This document shows positions 1-6,039 of a stretch of 6,039 nucleotides of DNA, one piece after another. A model generated the notes under the pieces. That model made no database searches and was not told the DNA's origin. It worked only from the letters and a program-made list of their open reading frames with translations. The DNA is from Suilimivivens sp963618065. GTDB taxonomy: Bacteria; Bacillota; Clostridia; Lachnospirales; Lachnospiraceae. Location of the stretch: NCBI GenBank assembly GCA_963618065.1, contig CAVERH010000123.1:1-6039 (forward strand), written 5' to 3'. How positions within the stretch are numbered: position 1 is the stretch's first letter; each line of letters opens with the position of its first letter. The position numbers were made by a program, and so were the translations under genes.

Positions 1-2342
1 AGCAGAAGCTGATACAGGAGAAGCGTGAAAGAATTGAGGAGATTCACGGCATTTATGACAGGCTGTTAAAGCTGGTTGATGCAAATAAAAAGCTCCGGGA
101 GAAAAAAGAGGCGGATGCTAAAGGTCAGACGGATGAGACAAGGGAAGATGCAGAGATCTCCTTCATAAATTCCTTTTTGAAAGAGGAATATCCTGACAGG
201 GGGATGTTGGAGTATCAATACATAACCGGTCATATAGAAGAATGCTTAGGAAGAGTCCGCAGGATACAAGAAGCGCTTCAGATGAAGCATATTCCGGATA
301 AGGTGTCCAAGGAGCATGCAGCGGCTTTTCAGGAAAAAGCAGCTGGTCTGGAGGATTATATCTGGCATGTCAGGGAGCTTTTTTTAGCAGACGGAGTGGA
401 TATTTTATGCGACAGCTTAAAATTATATTCTGAAAAGCCGGAAAATATCAGTGGAAGAAGAAAATATCTGGCAGGAGGATATCTAAGGCTCTTACAGTTG
501 AAGGAGCAGAAAAATACAGATGCTTATCCGGAAGTAGAATTAAGGCTCAGACAGATGGAGGCGGCTTTAAATCTGAAAACTGACAAGAATATGGAGATTG
601 CTAACCAGATTACCAGAAACAAGCCTGTGGAAGGACCAGAAAAAATAAGAGAATCCAATGAGATCAGGACTGATGTTTCTGATGTGATCGGTTCCATGAA
701 CCGTTTTTACGAAAAACTAAGAATTCTCCGGATTTACGAAAAAATGAAGGAGCAGATAAAAGAACCGTGGGGGAGGGATTGCCTGACGGAGTTTGAAGAT
801 GACTTATACAGATATATAGGAATGTTCCAGAAGATTAACGAGGGAAGGCAGAAGCATGCAAACAAAGAGGAAAAGGCTTATACCATCTTGATGGAAAAAA
901 TGCAAAAAGCCAGCTCAAAATCAGCCGGACAGGCACGCAGTTATATTATGATGCTTCAAAGTCTTCTTGTGGGAGATTCAAATGGCAGTCTTAAGGTGCC
1001 TGCACAATGTGAGCAGGTAAGATACCGGGATCGGGACATCCAGAAGAATACCCTGACAGGTATTAATGTGTGGAACGACAGAAAGGATCGTCCGCTGTTT
1101 TTACATGCGCCATGTATCAAGGACCTGAAACAGGGACAAGTAGGGGATTGCTATCTGCTGGCAGGGCTTGGGGCTGTTGTATCTGTTTCGCCGGAAGTGA
1201 TCCGTCAGAGCATGAGAGACAATGGGGACGGAACGGTAACCGTGCGTTTTTTCAGGAATAGGGAAGATGATGGAACCGATGAGCCTTTGTATGTTACTGT
1301 GAAAAAGACTGTACCTAAAAATATAATCACCCAGCGGGATGAATATGCCAAGGGTTGTTTATGGGTACAGATGATAGAGAAGGCATATGCTGTCTCCGGG
1401 CTTCATAATAGTAAAGTTATCACAAAGCAAAAGGAAACAGGGGGAAAGATTCCCATCGGTTACAATGTAATAGAAGGTGGAAAAGTGCATTACTTCCTGA
1501 AACGTTTGGTGGGATCTTCTGAAACAGCAGTGTATAGCATGGAAGAAAATATAGAAACAATTAAATATGGCATTGAGGCGGCCAAATTACTGAATGCTAT
1601 TCCTGTGGAAAAAACACCCTTCATGCAGCAGGGGCAGGCGATGGGCAGAATTGCCATGGAAAAATATATTATGGTGCTGGCAGAACTTGCAGCTGAAGAT
1701 GAGGTAAGCTTTAGTTCCATAAAAAAACCGGAAAAGCTTAAAGAGAGTCTGCACAAATACAGCCGGATCATGAAAGAAAATGTGGCGAAAACCAAGGAAA
1801 AAGGCGAGCCGGTGAACGCGGCAATGAAAAAATACGAGAAATATAAATTGAATGAGGAAAATTTAACAAAGCTGGTGGATGCCCTATGTGACGGGCTGGA
1901 TCAAAAAAAAGCTCTGGCTGATGATACCATTGAATTTTATTCCCAGATAGAAATGGCTGCCTATAACGCTATCACAAAAGCATTGGATGATCATAAATAC
2001 GTGACCTTTGGAACAAAAAAACTGGGCTATATTAAGTGGGGAAAAAACGGCGAAACGGAACTTTCAGGAATCGTGGGAACTCACGGATATACAGTTCTTC
2101 GAACAGAGGAAATCAAGGTTGCCGGGAGAGTGCGCAGATATCTGGTATTATTCAATCCATGGGCTGAAAAAGGTATCACCTATAAGGTGGACAAACAGAA
2201 CAACATCAAGCAGGGAAAATCATCGAAAGATGTTGAAGGGGTTTTTTATCTGGAACTGAGGGATGCCTTGGTCAAGTATGCGAAAAACTATGAAATAGCC
2301 TCGCAAAGAAAAGGGATACAAAAAATAAATGAAGATAATTAG
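1..2342 (+). CDS. Calpain-like (family C2) cysteine protease with long helical N-terminus, 5' truncated
   Basis: Partial gene: the reading frame is open from the first complete codon at 3, so the true start lies upstream. The TTG at 177 is only an internal leucine codon. 779 residues are visible (numbered from codon 3). Residues 1 to about 340 are charged, helix-rich and without signal peptide or membrane segment. A calpain protease domain follows: PLF..AP..KDLKQGQVGDCYLLAG carries the oxyanion Gln377 and nucleophile Cys383 (codon 1149-1151). LWVQMIEKAYA and EGG....FLKRL match the next calpain blocks, GTHGYTVL holds His694 (2082-2084), and LFNPWAEKG holds Asn718 (2154-2156). The Gln-Cys (6) and His-Asn (24) spacings equal those of animal calpains, so the triad looks intact. 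Cys-His spacing is 311 residues, against about 157 in m-calpain, because of a Lys/Glu-rich helical insertion at about 505-650. The classical GDCW Trp is Tyr here. No calcium-binding domain is visible. The substrate is unknown. It overlaps the next gene by 14 nt, suggesting joint expression. Confidence 0.85.
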   Translation, partial: QKLIQEKRERIEEIHGIYDRLLKLVDANKKLREKKEADAKGQTDETREDAEISFINSFLKEEYPDRGMLEYQYITGHIEECLGRVRRIQEALQMKHIPDKVSKEHAAAFQEKAAGLEDYIWHVRELFLADGVDILCDSLKLYSEKPENISGRRKYLAGGYLRLLQLKEQKNTDAYPEVELRLRQMEAALNLKTDKNMEIANQITRNKPVEGPEKIRESNEIRTDVSDVIGSMNRFYEKLRILRIYEKMKEQIKEPWGRDCLTEFEDDLYRYIGMFQKINEGRQKHANKEEKAYTILMEKMQKASSKSAGQARSYIMMLQSLLVGDSNGSLKVPAQCEQVRYRDRDIQKNTLTGINVWNDRKDRPLFLHAPCIKDLKQGQVGDCYLLAGLGAVVSVSPEVIRQSMRDNGDGTVTVRFFRNREDDGTDEPLYVTVKKTVPKNIITQRDEYAKGCLWVQMIEKAYAVSGLHNSKVITKQKETGGKIPIGYNVIEGGKVHYFLKRLVGSSETAVYSMEENIETIKYGIEAAKLLNAIPVEKTPFMQQGQAMGRIAMEKYIMVLAELAAEDEVSFSSIKKPEKLKESLHKYSRIMKENVAKTKEKGEPVNAAMKKYEKYKLNEENLTKLVDALCDGLDQKKALADDTIEFYSQIEMAAYNAITKALDDHKYVTFGTKKLGYIKWGKNGETELSGIVGTHGYTVLRTEEIKVAGRVRRYLVLFNPWAEKGITYKVDKQNNIKQGKSSKDVEGVFYLELRDALVKYAKNYEIASQRKGIQKINEDN

Positions 2343-3606
2343 GTGGAGCAAAGAGAGAATAGAAGACGACATGTGGAGTGCCCCTGCATGGGTGAAGGAG
2401 GCTTTGGAAGCGGGCATTGCTTTTGCATATCTGTTGGTGGACGAAGTGCAGGTTAAAGTAGCTGCATGGGCGGCATGCTATATCGAGGAAGACCATCTGG
2501 AAATCATCTCACTGGGGCATGGGCAGGATATGGCAGAACGGTATCCTTTAGAGCGGATTTTGCGCAAATTGCAGACCTTTTGCATGGAGAGAAATATAAA
2601 TATGTCAGAAATAGAGCTGTTTGACGGGGAAGACACAGAATGCAGGGCAGCACTTATCAGGAGTGATTATGTAAAGATAATGGATTCCAAATTATGGAAA
2701 GTGAGGCGTCCATCTGTTGAAGCTGCCGTAAGAGACAGCTTTGATATCAAAACGATCAGTGCCTTGTCCTCTCAGGAGAAAGCATCTTTCATACAGATTT
2801 TTAGGTCTACCGGGAAAAACATTCCTCAGTTTTCGGGAAGCATTTCCTCTGATTCGATACTTGCTGCGTTAAAGGATGGCAGAGTGGAGGCCTGTATTTT
2901 TGCGAGTCGTTACAGAGGAGCTTTGTTCGTAGAGCAGCTGGTATGCAAAAATGATGAAGCCGGGCAGGAAGTATTGCGGGCGGTGTGTCGGCTGGCTGAT
3001 AAAAATAACGCGGATGAGGAACTTTATGTAACTGACCCTGTATACGATGAAAGAATATTTGGCGAGGGTCAGACGATAGCAAGACAGGTGTACGCATGGG
3101 GTGCATCTGAAAAAGCTGGACTGACTGCGTTGGAGACAGAGGCAGAGCTGGCTGTTAGAGAGGATACGACAGATGTCATAGCACCTTTGCTTTTGTCGAA
3201 AGTGTATGCAGTGGCTGATATGTTTTCCGACGAAGAGGTTGAAAATTATCTGGCACTGGATCAGGATATGCAGCCTATGCTTATAGCGGTTATCAAGGGC
3301 TTGGGCGGGGAATACATGATGGATGTACGACCGCTGGCAGATGACATTGATATCGGATGGTTTCGATATGAAATCACGACTTCCTTTTCCTGTGAGAAAA
3401 GTGGAGAGGATGCTGTAAAGCTGTGCAGCAGCTTGAATGAAGTCATAAAAGAAGGTACAGTGTATATAAAGGAGACGGGTAAACTGGTTTTGAGGACACA
3501 TATTTCTGAGAGTGCTATTTTGGAAAGCAGGACTTTAAACTGGCTGCTTCACAACTGGTATGAGTCTTGCCGGCATATTGCGGCAGCTTCATTTGCAGGC
3601 AAATAA
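2329..3606 (+). CDS. Two degenerate GNAT-like modules plus YbjN/chaperone-like C-terminal domain protein
   Basis: 425 residues, cytoplasmic by composition (no signal or membrane segment). Residues about 30-127 follow a GNAT acetyltransferase pattern: strand, EIISLG strand, helix LERILRKLQTF, strand EIELFD, then RSDYVKIMDSKLWKV, like the usual 'GFv....W' ending. Residues about 185-258 repeat the pattern in weaker form (ALFVEQLVC, helix GQEVLRAVCRLA, strand EELYVTD, ending QVYAWG). Neither copy shows a clear acetyl-CoA loop (Q/R-x-x-G-x-G/A), so activity is doubtful. Residues about 300-425 resemble the YbjN / type III chaperone-like fold: FRYEITTSF, LCSSLNEVIKEGTVYI, GKLVLRTHI, then a C-terminal helix. 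The start is ATG 2329, 14 nt inside the protease gene, with a weak AAGGGA site at 2311-2316. ATG 2371 is an alternative. The overlap suggests translational coupling, and a chaperone, adaptor or immunity role for the protease is inferred from it. The domain calls come from pattern reading only. Confidence 0.7.
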   Translation: MKIIRWSKERIEDDMWSAPAWVKEALEAGIAFAYLLVDEVQVKVAAWAACYIEEDHLEIISLGHGQDMAERYPLERILRKLQTFCMERNINMSEIELFDGEDTECRAALIRSDYVKIMDSKLWKVRRPSVEAAVRDSFDIKTISALSSQEKASFIQIFRSTGKNIPQFSGSISSDSILAALKDGRVEACIFASRYRGALFVEQLVCKNDEAGQEVLRAVCRLADKNNADEELYVTDPVYDERIFGEGQTIARQVYAWGASEKAGLTALETEAELAVREDTTDVIAPLLLSKVYAVADMFSDEEVENYLALDQDMQPMLIAVIKGLGGEYMMDVRPLADDIDIGWFRYEITTSFSCEKSGEDAVKLCSSLNEVIKEGTVYIKETGKLVLRTHISESAILESRTLNWLLHNWYESCRHIAAASFAGK

Positions 3607-3612
3607 AAGGAG
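3607..3612 (+). promoter_or_regulatory. Ribosome binding site of the EEP gene
   Basis: AAGGAG begins directly after the TAA stop of the preceding gene and sits 6 nt before ATG 3619. This is a near-ideal Shine-Dalgarno site. It fixes the start of the EEP gene and shows that its translation does not need coupling to the upstream gene. Confidence 0.8.
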
Positions 3613-3618
3613 ATTTAC

Positions 3619-4695
3619 ATGAATGTTATAGTCAAACGAATCTTACAGGTGATCGTCGGAATACTGGCAGTTGCCGTAGTTGCTTTTTTAATCTTAATTC
3701 TAGTGCTTACCGTAACGGAATATAAGCCGGATGCGACCGAGGAATTAGACGTAAACGGAGAAGGAAGCGTGTCCGTGCAGACCGGCGATACACTGTCCGT
3801 GCTGACATGGAATCTGGGATACGGAGCGCTCGGCGATAACGCAGATTTCTTTATGGACGGCGGATCAATGGTCAATACCGCTGATACAGAGCGCGTTCAG
3901 GAAAATATGGCGGCGATCAACGATGAGCTCGCAGCGCTTGATCCGGATGTTGTGTTTTTGCAGGAGGTTGACCGCAATTCAAAGCGATCGCATGGGATTG
4001 ATGAACTTGAGCTGATCCGCGGGGCGCAGAGTGGATACTGTGATATCTTTGCAAATAATTATAAGGTGGCATATGTGCCATATCCTTTACCGACGATCGG
4101 CAAGGTGGACAGCGGGATCGTGACGTTATCCAAATATGAAGTCAAGGATGCAAAAAGGGTGGCACTTCCGTGTCCGTTTTCTTATCCGATCCGCACGGCA
4201 AATCTCAAGCGCTGCCTGACGATCAGCCGTGTTCCTGTGGAGGGCAGTGACAGGGAGCTGGTGCTCGTCAATCTCCATCTGGAAGCGTATGACGATGGGG
4301 AGGGCAAAGCTGCACAGACACAGATGCTTCAGGAGATTTTGCAGCAGGAGGTGGAGAACGGAAATTATGTTATCGCGGGCGGAGACTTCAATCAGATTTT
4401 TTCCGGTGTGAATACCGATGCGTATCCTATGATCAGTGAGGATTTGTGGCAGCCGGGTGAGATCGATACGGATGCATTCGGGGATGATCTGCAGTTTCAG
4501 ACGGACAACCGAGCGCCGTCCTGCCGGTCACTGGATCAGCCGTATGCCGGTGCGGATCACAGTCAGTTCCAGTATTATCTGATCGACGGATTTATCGTAT
4601 CGTCCAATGTGAGCGTGGAGTCGGTCGAGACACAGGATCTCGAATTTAAAAATTCGGATCACAACCCGATCCTTATGAAAGTAAAATTGAATTAA
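3619..4695 (+). CDS. Membrane-anchored endonuclease/exonuclease/phosphatase (EEP) family protein
   Basis: 358 residues, a usual length for anchored EEP proteins. After a short basic N-terminus, one hydrophobic segment at about 9-32 has no clear cleavage site, so it probably acts as a signal anchor with the catalytic domain outside the cell. The DNase I / sphingomyelinase-like fold is marked by LTWNLGYG (Asn65), FLQEVD (Glu116, Asp118), VNLHLEA (His220), AGGDFNQ (Asp256, Asn258), YLIDGFIVS (Asp323) and the terminal SDHNP (Asp347, His348). All metal-binding and catalytic positions expected of the family are present, so an active Mg-dependent phosphodiesterase or phosphatase is likely. The substrate (nucleic acid, phospholipid or inositol phosphate) cannot be told from sequence. 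The start ATG is set by AAGGAG six nt upstream. It lies 12 nt after the preceding gene and may be read through from it. It is richer in GC and GATC than the two genes upstream. Confidence 0.9.
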   Translation: MNVIVKRILQVIVGILAVAVVAFLILILVLTVTEYKPDATEELDVNGEGSVSVQTGDTLSVLTWNLGYGALGDNADFFMDGGSMVNTADTERVQENMAAINDELAALDPDVVFLQEVDRNSKRSHGIDELELIRGAQSGYCDIFANNYKVAYVPYPLPTIGKVDSGIVTLSKYEVKDAKRVALPCPFSYPIRTANLKRCLTISRVPVEGSDRELVLVNLHLEAYDDGEGKAAQTQMLQEILQQEVENGNYVIAGGDFNQIFSGVNTDAYPMISEDLWQPGEIDTDAFGDDLQFQTDNRAPSCRSLDQPYAGADHSQFQYYLIDGFIVSSNVSVESVETQDLEFKNSDHNPILMKVKLN

Positions 4696-4733
4696 AAAAG
4701 TTCTGATTTTGGGAAACCAAATGCATAAAACCG

Positions 4734-4742
4734 TGTCATAAT
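4734..4742 (+). promoter_or_regulatory. Candidate extended -10 promoter for the DUF3298 gene
   Basis: TGTCATAAT is an extended -10 element (TGn plus CATAAT at 4737-4742). The expected -35 position, near 4714-4719, reads AAACCA and is poor. A weaker alternative is TTCTGA (4701-4706), 17 nt, CATAAA (4724-4729). Transcription would start near 4749, giving a leader of about 42 nt. There is no convincing terminator between the EEP gene and this site, so read-through from upstream is also possible. Confidence 0.45.
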
Positions 4743-4776
4743 AGATAGAACGGCAGTTCAAGAGCATATTCATTAA

Positions 4777-4782
4777 AGGAGG
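4777..4782 (+). promoter_or_regulatory. Ribosome binding site of the DUF3298 gene
   Basis: A perfect AGGAGG lies 8 nt before ATG 4791. It is strong, consistent with an abundant secreted protein, and it supports this start codon. Confidence 0.85.
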
Positions 4783-4790
4783 AAAAATAA

Positions 4791-5583
4791 ATGAGAGTAA
4801 AAAATGTATGCAAAAAGTTGGGTGCAATGGCACTCGCAGCAGCTATGATCGCAGGTACATGGACGGTATCTGCACAGCCGGTGAAGGCAGCGACAACGGC
4901 AAATTATCAGGTGAAAAAGGTCAGCTATTCCAAGAACTATAAATTGGATGACGGAACAACCTATTTTACCGTAAAGGCTAAATTCCCGCAGATTACAGAT
5001 GATTCTGCTGCTGCAAAAACGATCAATGCGGCATTGGAAAAGGAACAGGAAAAAGTGATCAGCGGATGGAAAAAAGATTCTGCTACATATAAGAGCGAAT
5101 ACGCATCTCTGCTTAAAGAGGCAAAAAAGGAAGGCAATGACATTGAATGGACCTATGGCGATTCCATTACCTGCAAGGTCACAGCAAATAATGAAAACTA
5201 TTTCAGCACCGTACTTACCGGTTATTTGTATACCGGCGGAGCACACGGTATGCCGTACCGCATCAGCATGACATTTGATGCAAAGACCGGAAAGCAGTTG
5301 ACCGCTGCCGGATTGTTCGGGATCAGCAAGGCAAAGCTCAACAGTAAGGTGAAGAACCTTTATCTGACAAAGTGCGACAAGGCAGGCGATAAAGCGGATC
5401 AGTATTTCTATCCGGATGACAATGTCCGCGCTACCTTGAAGAAAAATTTAAAGGGATTGGATTTCAATAATTCTTTCTATGTAAAGAACAACGGCAAGGC
5501 AGTCTTTTATGCNNNNNNNNNNTCCCTATGCAGTAGCGCCTTATGCGTTAGGATTTGTGGAAGTTTCCACAGTGATCAAATAA
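4791..5583 (+). CDS. Secreted DUF4163/DUF3298 (RsiV/PdaC-like) protein, interrupted by assembly gap
   Basis: The start at ATG 4791 is preceded by AGGAGG. Residues 1-33 are a Sec signal peptide: basic start, hydrophobic Ala-rich core, likely cleavage after VKA (Ala33) or VSA (Ala28), so the mature protein is exported. Residues about 40-110 fit DUF4163 (paired strands, then a helix with AAAKTINAALEKE). Residues about 120-240 fit DUF3298: YTGGAHG at 147-153, then MTFDAKTGKQLTAAGLFG. The frame is clear up to VFY (Tyr240, 5508-5510), then ten Ns follow. After the gap, the expected DUF3298 ending PYAVAPYALGFVEV is encoded from 5524 in a different frame, stopping at tandem TAA TAG (5581-5586). Reading straight through the Ns gives a spurious tail ending at 5603. 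The gene is therefore probably intact, with a gap whose real length is a multiple of 3. Such domains occur in anti-sigma factors and peptidoglycan deacetylases, but no catalytic domain or anti-sigma N-terminus is present here. The precise role is unknown. Confidence 0.85.
5513..5522. other. Assembly gap of ten Ns inside the DUF3298 gene
   Basis: Ten Ns in a row look like a placeholder of arbitrary size. The flanking protein sequence joins sensibly: FY-A before, and an Asn or Asp codon ending in T followed by PYAVAPY after. This works only if the missing bases number a multiple of three, so ten is wrong. The smallest solution is 3 bases (GCn, nnT), giving FYA-[N/D/other]-PYAVAPY. Confidence 0.95.
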
Positions 5584-5589
5584 TAGGGA

Positions 5590-5633
5590 AAAAGGGCGTG
5601 TGAAAAAACTTTCGTTTTTTCACACGCCCTTTT
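5590..5633 (+). terminator. Rho-independent terminator, perfect 20-bp hairpin, possibly bidirectional
   Basis: The left arm at 5590-5609 pairs without mismatch with the right arm at 5614-5633 around a TTTC loop. The stem core is GGGCGTGTG. Flanking A and T runs give TTTT at the 3' end on the + strand and TTTTT on the - strand, so it could stop transcription in both directions. It starts a few bases after the TAA TAG stops of the DUF3298 gene. Confidence 0.9.
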
Positions 5634-5690
5634 AGCTCGGACCGAAACGAAGTGTAGACCCTTAGCAGCAAGTGCTTCGGGCTGTCCTGA
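5634..5690. other. Possibly structured intergenic element of unknown role
   Basis: This short stretch lies between the terminator and the next promoter. It contains several short complementary pieces: GGAC (5639-5642) with GTCC (5684-5687), CGAA (5643-5646) with TTCG (5676-5679), AAG (5650-5652) with CTT (5661-5663), and AGCA (5664-5667) with TGCT (5673-5676). Together they could form a branched fold. No ORF or known RNA family is recognised. It may be a dispersed genomic repeat, which could not be tested here. Confidence 0.25.
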
Positions 5691-5717
5691 ACAGACAATA
5701 TTTATTTTATATAGGGC

Positions 5718-5746
5718 TTGAATTTTATAAATCTTTTTGTTACAAT
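5718..5746 (+). promoter_or_regulatory. Sigma-A-type promoter for the acyltransferase gene
   Basis: TTGAAT (5718-5723) and TACAAT (5741-5746) are separated by 17 nt, with an extended TGT directly before the -10. This is close to the housekeeping consensus. Transcription would start near 5753, giving a leader of about 50 nt before ATG 5804. It shows that the acyltransferase is transcribed independently of the genes upstream of the terminator. Confidence 0.75.
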
Positions 5747-5803
5747 AGCAAAGATGATGTACAAGTGTTGAGCACAGATGAGGGGATTATTAGTTTAGAA
5801 GAT

Positions 5804-6039
5804 ATGTTACGTTTTTACTGGGTCATTTTTTGGAATTTTTATCATATTTATATGATTCCAAAAATGGGCTATATGGCCAGACATACCGAGAAATTTGATG
5901 AAGCCAAGCGTTATCGGATCGCCAGACGGGCTATTTATTATATGATGCGCACCGGAAATATCAAGACGGTCAGTAAGGGCTTGGAGAACCTCCCGAAAGA
6001 GGGCGGCTATGTATTGTATCCCAATCATCAGGGCAAATT
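5804..6039 (+). CDS. Lysophospholipid (1-acylglycerol-3-phosphate) acyltransferase, PlsC family, 3' truncated
   Basis: The first 78 codons are present, and the gene runs off the window. It begins MLRFYWVIFWNFYHIY, a hydrophobic, aromatic N-terminus expected to sit at the membrane. A basic stretch and GLENLPKEGGYVLYPNHQGK follow. The NHQGK, with a partial codon TT at the edge fitting Phe, matches motif I (NHxxxxD) of PlsC-like acyltransferases, whose His is catalytic (residue 75, PNH). The preceding 'G.ENLP..G.yv.ypNH' layout is typical of the family. Such enzymes transfer an acyl chain to lysophosphatidic acid or a related lipid at the inner face of the membrane. Motifs II-IV lie outside the window, so the exact substrate is open. 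The start is uncertain: ATG 5804 has no Shine-Dalgarno at normal distance (AGGGG at 5781-5785 is 18 nt away). GTG 5765 and TTG 5768 are in frame but only about 12-15 nt from the predicted transcription start. Confidence 0.8.
   Translation, partial: MLRFYWVIFWNFYHIYMIPKMGYMARHTEKFDEAKRYRIARRAIYYMMRTGNIKTVSKGLENLPKEGGYVLYPNHQGK

Noticed and set aside
177..179. TTG as start of the protease gene
   Set aside because: The frame is open back to the window edge with coding-like helical sequence (EKRERIEEIHGIYDR), and there is no ribosome site before 177. The codon is an internal leucine.
2869..3501. Minus-strand ORF of 210 codons
   Set aside because: It lies fully inside the GNAT/YbjN-like gene, has low-complexity Cys/His/Ser-rich translation, and no recognisable motif. 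It is an antisense shadow.
4708..4721. Small hairpin TTTGG-GAAA-CCAAA after the EEP gene, as a terminator or operator
   Set aside because: The stem is only 5 bp and A/T-rich with no following T run. It is too weak to call.
4773..5246. Minus-strand ORF of 157 codons
   Set aside because: It is antisense to the signal peptide and DUF4163 part of the secreted protein. The hydrophobic, Cys-rich translation is a by-product of the coding strand.
5523..5603. Continuation of the DUF3298 ORF to a stop at 5603
   Set aside because: The residues after the Ns are in the wrong frame and the stop falls inside the terminator stem. The correct frame ends at 5583.
5778..5798. Six-codon upstream ORF in the acyltransferase leader
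   Set aside because: It has no ribosome binding site and no attenuator-like structure or biased codons, so it is likely chance.
1..6039. tRNA, rRNA, CRISPR array, insertion sequence or integrase site
   Set aside because: No cloverleaf, rRNA-like sequence, regularly spaced direct repeats, transposase motifs or flanking inverted repeats were seen.

Overview
The window looks like chromosomal DNA of a low-to-mid GC Firmicute, most likely a gut Clostridium of the Lachnospiraceae type. The reasons are AGGAGG-type ribosome binding sites, TTGAAT/TACAAT-type promoters, a Sec signal peptide ending in a PVKAA-like site, and protein families common in that group (DUF3298 lipid-exposed proteins, an acyltransferase with an NHQGKF motif). 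Genus-level assignment is not possible from the sequence alone. All genes are on the + strand. The first and last genes are cut by the window edges, and ten Ns mark an assembly gap at 5513-5522.

Left block (1-3606): a 5'-truncated, long helical protein ending in a calpain-like (family C2) cysteine protease domain with a complete Cys/His/Asn triad. It overlaps by 14 nt with a 425-residue protein that reads as two degenerate GNAT acetyltransferase-like modules followed by a YbjN / type III chaperone-like C-terminal domain. The overlap implies co-translation, so the two probably act together. This pair is the most unusual content of the window. It could be a protease effector with a chaperone, adaptor or immunity partner, but that is inference.

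Middle block (3619-5583): a membrane-anchored endonuclease/exonuclease/phosphatase (EEP) enzyme, 12 nt after the previous stop and with its own good ribosome binding site. After a 95-nt spacer carrying an extended -10 promoter comes a secreted DUF4163/DUF3298 (RsiV/PdaC-like) protein. Its C-terminus is interrupted by the N gap, and the frame written in the assembly is wrong after the gap: the true ending PYAVAPYALG... lies in another frame and stops at 5583. A perfect 20-bp hairpin terminator follows directly.

Right block (5634-6039): a short, possibly structured intergenic stretch, a near-consensus promoter (TTGAAT-17-TACAAT with extended TG), and the first 78 codons of a PlsC-type lysophospholipid acyltransferase, cut at its NHxxxxD motif. 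Base composition and GATC frequency change sharply at about 3607-3619. This suggests the protease/GNAT pair has a different history from the EEP gene that follows it.
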